Assembly: GCA_023897205.1 (NCBI GenBank) | Contig: JAHWDD010000004.1 | Coordinates: 868,001 to 932,000, forward strand | Reading direction: 5' to 3' | Source: Exophiala sp. HKRS030 | Taxonomy: Eukaryota; Ascomycota; Eurotiomycetes; Chaetothyriales; Herpotrichiellaceae | Length of the DNA: 64,000 nucleotides | Shown: positions 57,928 through 64,000 of the stretch, piece after piece | Layout of the letters: every line of letters starts with the position of its first letter | Numbering within the stretch: the first letter of the stretch is position 1 | Position numbers and translations under genes: made by a program | Notes under the pieces: model-generated | What the model was told of the DNA's origin: nothing | The model's input: only the letters and a program-made list of their open reading frames with translations | Database searches by the model: none

Positions 57928-60900
57928 ATGGAGCATCTCTTTCCCTACCCGAAGATGGGAACATCATTCCTCGAAATCTTACATGATCAATTGACCAGGA
58001 AATTACTCGGCTTCGACGCCGTACATGCAGAAGATATTCCTTTTATCACCGGTGTCACATCACGATTGAAATTTCTACTTAACGACCCCACGAATCATCT
58101 TTCATTTCTCAAAATTGGATACACCGCACTTGAAGCCTTTCTGCAAGCTAATGTTACCGGTCCTCCATTGGATTTTAACCCCGAAGACTCGATCTTTCCG
58201 GTGAATTATCGCCAGAATGGACTCCAGGCACTCAAGGAAGAAATGCTTCAATATCTTGGAGTGGACGGGATCGGACCATACCCATTGACTCCACATATCG
58301 AGCTGTTTTGGCTGGCTGAAGTGGTCATGTCGAATGCCACATTAGCAGAAGCCGGGTTCAACGGTCGACGGGCTAGGTTTCGAGTCAACTTCTGGCATCA
58401 GAAGCTGTTTTCGGAAGAGTCGGGCTCGCTTCGAGATATCCTCTATGTCGATGGAGATATCCTCGAACAACAGTTGAGTTCCCGTCTTGCGTTTGGTGGC
58501 GCTGCTGCGGAAGAACATTTTGTCGAGTTTCTCGTCGAACGTGCTGTCATCAGGACACATTATGGTGACGACGTCCTTGCTAGAGAAGATCTAGCCCGAG
58601 CGGCAACGACACGACATTTTCAATTCGTCTTGACAGGTGCGTTGGGGAAGCGGACGAAATATCAAAACCAAGATCTCAGTCAACTTGTGGTCTTGGCTAA
58701 AAGTAGGGATCATGAACCGGAGCCTTATAGCAGTCGGAAAAGTAGTCGAGCGGAGGGTATGGAATCAAGAAAGGGCAGTGCGGATATCGGTGCGAGATCT
58801 GGTTCTCTATCACACAACACCACGACAAGGCCGAAAAGTCCCAATCTTCCAATGAGTCCGCCACTTCCGACAACAGCGACGACACTTCGTCCCACAACAC
58901 CCACGGGATCAATTCGATCTTTGGATCATCATGAACATCTCTCACCCCTGTCAAATCCTCCAACTAAACCCGAAGACCTACTTCTCAATGATGACACACT
59001 ACTTGAACGAATTCATTTCAAGTCGACACTGGCACCAGTACATGCAGGCGATTTGACTCAAATCGTGTCTTCCGAATCCACTCTACCACCTCAGCTCGCC
59101 GCTCTAGACCCTGCGAATCAACCGCTGCTTTTTCCAATGGACAGTATCATTCTCCTAGCTACGGCGAGCAGTATATCCAATACATCTCCTGCCGATGGTC
59201 TTGTGAGAGAGGAAACCCTACCATATGCGAATCGCGTTCTCGATGGTGGATCTTCGAATTGGCAGGTCTACACGCAAGCGCTACTTGTTCGCAGTCGGAT
59301 TGAAAGCTACAAGTCACGTACCACCGAAAGAGGTTTGTTACAACTACAGGCATTGGTTGACCAAGTCATCGCTGAGACATCCGAATCCTCAAAATCAACA
59401 TCAACATCAGCAATTGACACTGATCCACATCCAAGTGGCTCCGACTCTCCAAAATCTCCAGGATCTGGCTTCAATCACCCAACGCCTGCATCCGCTCCGA
59501 CATCCGCTCCGACGACCTTCTTACCCAAACCAGCCACATCAGAATCCGCGACCGTCGCAGAACGTCTCAAATATATCTACCAGCTCTCGCCTCCACTTCG
59601 TTGGGAACTAGAAGCCGAGCTTGCGGCCAGATGGACGTCAATGGGTGGACTGAAGACAGCCTTGGAGATCTATGAGCGTCTACAAATGCAAGCAGAGGTG
59701 GCCCTTTGTCTTGCCGCAACAGACCGTGAAGCCGATGCTACTAAACTGTTGACGAATTTGATTTTCGAGGACGTTGATGCCACGGATGGCGGCAAGACGA
59801 CCGAAGCAGACGCAGAAACAGAATGGAAAGAACACAATTCCAGGACACGGAAGATCCGATCTCCTACACCACCCGACGCTCCTCGCCTCCTCTGCATCCT
59901 AGGCGACATCACCGCCGATGTATCCAATTATAAACTCGCGTGGACGACATCCGGCAACCGATACGCGCGAGCCCAGCGCTCCTTGGGACGGCATTATACC
60001 AAGCAACGAGATTACCCCGCTGCAGCAGAAGCATACAAACTAGCAATCGGCATCTCGAAACTTGACCGAGCAAGCTGGTTCGCTCTGGGATGTGTACAGC
60101 TCGAATTAGAGGACTACGCTGGCGCAGTGGAGACATTCACCCGCTGCGTGCAGCTTGAAGACGATGATGCCGAGAGCTGGAGTAATCTGGCTGTGGCGTT
60201 GTTGAGACTGCCAACGCCGCTGATTCCTGTCGAGGCATCGGGTGGCACGGATGGGGCTCAGGCGCAGGCTCAGGGGACAGCAACAGCCAAACCAGCTCAT
60301 TACGCCGATGAGGAAGAGGATCAACCCATTGATCCACTGACGCATCCAACCCCGAGCACATCAAGCCCATATGCAAACACATACGCAGCACTACGAGCTC
60401 TGCGGCGCGCAGCGACTTTGAAACGTGACGACGCACGGATCTGGGACAACTACCTCACTGTCGCGGCGAGTATTCCACCGAGCGCGGGAACGCCATGGAA
60501 CGAGATCATCCGGGCCATGGGGCGGGTTATTGAACTCCGTGGCAAACGCGAGGGTGAGGGCGCGATTGATTTGAAGATCTTACACGTCCTCGTCCAGTAT
60601 ATCACGCAGGGGTTCGAATACCCTTCCACCGATGGGCCTGACGACTCGGACCAAATAAAAACGGAACCCGACACCGACAAGACACAAGAGCAAAGCACAG
60701 CAACCCTTATAAACTCGGACCGGAACAACACCACCACCGCATCCTCCACCACCACCTCCGCACCTCCTCCAGCTAAGGACAAGGACAAGGACAAGGACAC
60801 CACCAAAGGCACCAAACTCCCGCACCTCGCCTCCTCTCTGCTCTCTCTAATCGACACACAAATCACACCGCTCGCCACCTCCTCACCGACACTATACACA

Positions 60901-61239
60901 CTGCTCAGCAGCATCTCAACGTGGCGCCATCGGCCCGCACTCGCTCTCTCCCAAGCCGAGAAATCATGGCGGCTGACGCTGACCGCGGCCTCGTTGGCCG
61001 AGGAATTCGACAACATCGACGAGCAGGCGTGGGCCCGCGTCGTCGACAAGACCATCTGGCTGATCGACACGTATGCGCAGTTGGGCCCGTTGCAGAGAGA
61101 GCGTACCGGTGGCGACGTTGAGCCGAAATGGAGGTTTAAGGCCAGGACGGCAGGGAGGAGGGTTTTGGGCAGGGGGAAGGCGTGGGAGGGTGGGGAGGCG
61201 GCCGAGAGGTTGGTGCGGAGGGTAAAAGATGTTGGCTAA
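57928..61239 (+). CDS. TPR protein Emw1/TTC27-like
   Basis: The orthologue group comprises fission yeast Emw1 (maintenance of cell-wall proteins) and human TTC27. A single exon encodes 1103 aa. The N-terminal half is conserved, with PYPLTPHIELFWLAEVVMSNATLAEAGF-type and HFQFVLTGALGKRTKYQNQDLSQLVVLAKS motifs at about 235-255. A Ser/Pro/Thr-rich linker follows at about 270-350. TPR units lie at about 670-760: ARAQRSLGRHYTKQRDYPAAAEAYKLAI, SWFALGCVQLELEDYAGAVETFTRCVQL, ESWSNLAVALLRL, later ALRRAATLKRDDARIWDNYL. An insertion at about 910-970, Thr-rich and with repeated Lys-Asp, is low complexity and probably lineage-specific. The start is the first ATG, MEHLFPYPKMG. Confidence 0.9.
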   Translation: MEHLFPYPKMGTSFLEILHDQLTRKLLGFDAVHAEDIPFITGVTSRLKFLLNDPTNHLSFLKIGYTALEAFLQANVTGPPLDFNPEDSIFPVNYRQNGLQALKEEMLQYLGVDGIGPYPLTPHIELFWLAEVVMSNATLAEAGFNGRRARFRVNFWHQKLFSEESGSLRDILYVDGDILEQQLSSRLAFGGAAAEEHFVEFLVERAVIRTHYGDDVLAREDLARAATTRHFQFVLTGALGKRTKYQNQDLSQLVVLAKSRDHEPEPYSSRKSSRAEGMESRKGSADIGARSGSLSHNTTTRPKSPNLPMSPPLPTTATTLRPTTPTGSIRSLDHHEHLSPLSNPPTKPEDLLLNDDTLLERIHFKSTLAPVHAGDLTQIVSSESTLPPQLAALDPANQPLLFPMDSIILLATASSISNTSPADGLVREETLPYANRVLDGGSSNWQVYTQALLVRSRIESYKSRTTERGLLQLQALVDQVIAETSESSKSTSTSAIDTDPHPSGSDSPKSPGSGFNHPTPASAPTSAPTTFLPKPATSESATVAERLKYIYQLSPPLRWELEAELAARWTSMGGLKTALEIYERLQMQAEVALCLAATDREADATKLLTNLIFEDVDATDGGKTTEADAETEWKEHNSRTRKIRSPTPPDAPRLLCILGDITADVSNYKLAWTTSGNRYARAQRSLGRHYTKQRDYPAAAEAYKLAIGISKLDRASWFALGCVQLELEDYAGAVETFTRCVQLEDDDAESWSNLAVALLRLPTPLIPVEASGGTDGAQAQAQGTATAKPAHYADEEEDQPIDPLTHPTPSTSSPYANTYAALRALRRAATLKRDDARIWDNYLTVAASIPPSAGTPWNEIIRAMGRVIELRGKREGEGAIDLKILHVLVQYITQGFEYPSTDGPDDSDQIKTEPDTDKTQEQSTATLINSDRNNTTTASSTTTSAPPPAKDKDKDKDTTKGTKLPHLASSLLSLIDTQITPLATSSPTLYTLLSSISTWRHRPALALSQAEKSWRLTLTAASLAEEFDNIDEQAWARVVDKTIWLIDTYAQLGPLQRERTGGDVEPKWRFKARTAGRRVLGRGKAWEGGEAAERLVRRVKDVG

Positions 61240-61554
61240 TTGGATAGCTAGTTTGCGGGACGGGGGTTGGTGAATGGGTGAGTGGGGGAAGAATGCGCGC
61301 AAGATTCAAGATGGGAATGAGTAGGGGGTGAGAGGAGGGAGGGTTGGTGTAGCTAGTAAATCAGTTCGTTAAAGGCCAATGATTTCGGGGAGGAAGTGGC
61401 GAGTCCAGTTACTTGGCTATCAGCGGGTTTCAGTGCACATACAATACGTATGAGGAAAAGTTAGTGGATATATCCCAGAGTGGTAATCGGCAATGGTTCC
61501 TCGAACGATGAACGATGAACGATGTGCTCACAGCCACCATTCCGATCAAAAGCA

Positions 61555-61605
61555 TATGTATATGTATAGGTATAGGTATATGTATCTGTATATACCTATA
61601 TATGC
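61555..61605. repeat. Degenerate (GTATAT/GTATAG) microsatellite
   Basis: Alternating GTATAT, GTATAG and GTATCT hexamers run for about 50 bp, followed by two copies of the 11-mer ATGCATCCAGC. They lie in the intergenic spacer between convergent genes. Confidence 0.7.
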
Positions 61606-61664
61606 ATCCAGCGTATGCATCCAGCACATGCGAATAGCGTTGTTGCGAGGGACCCAGGCGCCAA

Positions 61665-61690
61665 TGGTGGTGGTGGTGGTGGTGATGGTG
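61665..61690. repeat. (GGT)n microsatellite
   Basis: Six to seven perfect TGG/GGT trinucleotide units are followed by interrupted copies (GATGGT). The repeat is in non-coding sequence. Confidence 0.7.
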
Positions 61691-61792
61691 TTGATCACTT
61701 CCTCGGTTTGTCTCACTGGCTATTCAACTCCGTGTACTAATACTAATAACGGCTCTCAATCATGACACGGGCTTTCTTCAGCAACGTCCTTG

Positions 61793-61816
61793 CAGGCAGG
61801 CAGGCAGGCAGGCAGG
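61793..61816. repeat. (CAGG)6 microsatellite
   Basis: Six perfect tandem CAGG units. A looser (CAGT)n run follows at about 61850-61873. It is non-coding and probably length-variable between strains. Confidence 0.8.
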
Positions 61817-61995
61817 GAAAAACATCTCTTTGTAGCTTTACTTGGTCAGTCATTCAGTTAGTCAGTCAGTCAACCGGGTTAGCCGATTGTTTAATTGTGC
61901 TTGATGTCTTCATAGAACCGTTCTCTCTATCCCTCTCCCGAAGACTCCGCCTAACTCCAACTGCCCTACCCTACCCCACCCTACTCTGCCCTACA

Positions 61996-63721
61996 CTACC
62001 CGTCGGTGTGACGCACGTCCAGTTTCCTCTTCAGCCAGCCGCAGAAACTCTCGTAGACTAATGGATCCTGACCTTGAAGCCAGCGGATGTGGACCTTGAC
62101 TGTTGCTGCTGCTGTTGAGCGGGATATGGAGATCTTCACTGCCAGGCCGGGTTCTGTATCCACTGCGCTGTCACCATCATCATCATCATTATCATCTTCT
62201 TCGTCGTCGTCACCGTCATTGCCGTCATCGTCTTTGTCATCAAGATCGTGCATTTCCTCATCACTAGCCACCTCGATTGCTTTCCCGCGATTCTCGTGCT
62301 TGTCTTTCCTCCTCCGGCCCTGCTTGGCGACGTTCAGCCTCATGCGCCTGGCCTTGCGACTCCACACATCGCCGTGGCGACTGACCAGGATCCCAGCATG
62401 AGATTCAGGTTCGATCTGCCAGTCGACGTCTTCCAACGCAGTGATTTCTTCGTCCACGGCATCCAACACGCTGTCTACGTCATTGCCGGAAGGACCATCC
62501 AGCATAACCTCCGTCGCAACCGGTAGCCACTTCTTCTCGACGCCGGATCCCGCGCTCCGCGCCACAATCAGACTCGGCCGCCACCCGTGCCAACTCCACG
62601 CGATGCACCAGCGGCGCGTCTTCTGGCCCTGGATGAACTCTGCCACTGTGAAATTCGTACAATTCTCGGCTCGTAGCCGCTCCACGATACTTCCTACGCT
62701 GGATAGTTTGCCTAGCATGCTGCTGAACCAGCGCACGGTGGATCTGTTCCTTGGTAGCATTGACTCGGATATCAGTGAGGATACGAACGAGACTTCGCCT
62801 CCAGGCGTGATCATCTCGATTTCGGCACCTGTGCAGCTGGAGTTTGGCGGGCGGGATTTCTTCGCTGCTGATTCCAGCATGGATGTTTTGGAGCTGTAGA
62901 ATGGCGGGTTGGTCATGATGATGTCGAGTTTGTTGTTGAAGTTGGATAGGTAAGAGCGTAGGTTGTTGGGGATGAGGTCTTGGCCGCTTTTGTCGGTGGG
63001 AATCAGTTTGATGCGTGAGTCGAGATTGTTGAGGCTGATGTTGCGTTTTGCGTATTTGGAAGATTTCTCGTCGATTTCTGTGGCTAGGAAGTACCAACTG
63101 GGGTTTTGTCGGCATGCGAGGAGCGGGTAGATGCATGAGGCTCCAGTACCGATGTCTAGACCTAGAATGCGTTGTGTTGGATCGGGAGAATGGGAGTGCA
63201 AGCTTGAGGTTGGCGTAGTACTGTTCAGGAGTGCTTGGATGAACAGGATGTAGTTGAACCTGAGGACTCTGTCAGACCTTTTTGTTGATCCACCTTGTAA
63301 CCGGTGCTTACCTGTTAGGAACCTAGTGTTACAGTCAGGATCTTCTTCAGTTGTAAGGATTTTGGGAAAGTTATCCTTCTCGAACGTCATACAAACTTAC
63401 AGGCGGACATAATCGATCTTCTGGCAAGTCGATCTTAAGAGCAAAGTCGCGGTGAAGAAGCGCTTTGGTCAATTGCCTGACGCTTTCAGGGTCGGAGAAA
63501 TCGAGTTGTCGATTCGACTTCAATCTATATTGCCGATTGGATCACCAAGTCAGATGATGGTATCCATCCAACTTGCGAGTCATATCCTCATGTGGAAAAT
63601 TCTTGAATCCGACATGGACCTGTTGAATGTTCATTACATACCTTTTGGCAAAGTCTGGATATTGCAGCGCAAGGCTTGTGAAGTCGACATCTTTTTGGTA
63701 GATGTCATCTGGCGCTGGCAT
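61996..63721 (-). CDS. METTL16-type U6 snRNA N6-adenosine methyltransferase
   Basis: Methylates an adenosine of U6 snRNA (and, in animals, hairpins of SAM-synthetase mRNA) from S-adenosylmethionine. Exons are 63642-63721, 63401-63524, 63312-63322 and 61996-63259, giving 492 aa. Introns are 117, 78 and 52 nt. The N-terminus VDFTSLALQYPDFAKR, then SVRQLTKALLHRDFALKIDLP and the 11-nt microexon segment giving VPNRFNYILFI, are all METTL16 hallmarks. ILGLDIGTGASCIYPLL is the SAM-binding loop, and the catalytic NPPF is Asn189-Phe192. ARDF-type substrate loops follow (GAEIEMITPGGEVSF). Residues about 390-450 contain a basic stretch, then a long Asp/Glu run. The vertebrate C-terminal VCR domain is not evident. 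A 68-codon upstream frame ends 2 nt before this ATG. Confidence 0.94.
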
Positions 63722-63723
63722 TG

Positions 63724-63930
63724 TCACAGGGAGTGGCAATGAGGAAGAAATTTTGCTAGTGCCATCAAGAATAGAACTTGCCAACAAAGAGACGTTGTGG
63801 GCGATGTAATCGACGGCAATGAGTCGTCTGGTACTAGTTCTACTCCTTCGGTAGTCTCAGAGATGAGTATGAAAATATGAGGGATGTTGACTCGGGCCAA
63901 TGAGAAGTTGATCTTGAGATCTGGAGCCAT
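63724..63930 (-). other. 68-codon upstream ORF ending 2 nt before the METTL16-type start
   Basis: An ATG at 63930 opens a frame (MAPDLKINFSLARVNIPHIF...) whose TGA at 63724-63726 is separated by only two bases from the METTL16-type ATG at 63721. It shows no domain. It may be an upstream ORF in the leader, the end of another gene's exon, or chance. The 70 bases to its right show nothing. Confidence 0.35.
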
Positions 63931-64000
63931 GCCTAATACGGCTTATCGGCTCTGGAACTTTGGGATATTTCGTCATCGGACATTTGAATCTCAGCCTTGT

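Larger units (their letters stand above)
61240..61995. other. Intergenic between convergent genes, rich in simple repeats
   Basis: These 756 bp lie between the stops of the TPR gene and the METTL16-type gene. No gene is present; several microsatellites occur (61555-61605, 61665-61690, 61793-61816). Confidence 0.55.

Overview
The window is nuclear DNA of a filamentous ascomycete (Pezizomycotina). The evidence is short GT-AG introns (46-125 nt), HET-domain genes, an APSES/ankyrin cell-cycle factor, a GH81 glucanase, a Fungal_trans_2-type regulator, and housekeeping genes with fungal architectures. I cannot narrow it to a class. I rebuilt the spliced gene models by eye from donor and acceptor sites and reading phase. 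Every model given sums to a multiple of three.

Layout. About 2.0-5.4 kb: eIF5B (minus). 7.0-12.1 kb: an accessory trio of regulator, APC permease and GNAT acetyltransferase. About 12.8 kb: a HET-domain relic. 13.4-17.5 kb: a DDB1/CPSF-A/MMS1-like beta-propeller protein. 18.5-27.9 kb: a housekeeping block with a Gyp8/TBC1D20-like Rab GAP, a Yip1-family protein, ubiquitin-L40, a DUF1295 reductase-like membrane protein, a Dsc2-like rhomboid pseudoprotease and TFIIH Tfb1. 28.5-31.5 kb: a large HET protein. 32.7-34.7 kb: mitoribosomal mL41 and a bacterial-type FMN monooxygenase. 35.4-38.2 kb: Utp14. 39.5-40.8 kb: an M20 amidohydrolase. 41.4-43.3 kb: a second HET protein. 44.6-47.9 kb: a secreted GH81 beta-1,3-glucanase. 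48.3-49.5 kb: a LYR-motif protein. 50.5-53.2 kb: an Mbp1-like APSES factor. 55.6-56.5 kb: a membrane protein whose N-terminus does not resolve. 57.9-61.2 kb: an Emw1/TTC27 TPR protein. 62.0-63.7 kb: a METTL16-type U6 snRNA m6A methyltransferase.

Conserved genes for translation and ribosome production (eIF5B, Utp14, ubiquitin-L40, mL41), transcription and cell cycle (Tfb1, Mbp1-like) and membrane traffic (Gyp8-like, Yip1, Dsc2-like) alternate with accessory islands of allorecognition-type HET genes and small-molecule metabolism. The clearest unusual features are exon structures: a ubiquitin-L40 start codon split by an intron and followed by a 7-nt exon, an 11-nt microexon in the METTL16 gene, and a 54-nt stop-free intron in the APSES gene. 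I found no tRNA, rRNA, CRISPR array or intact transposon.
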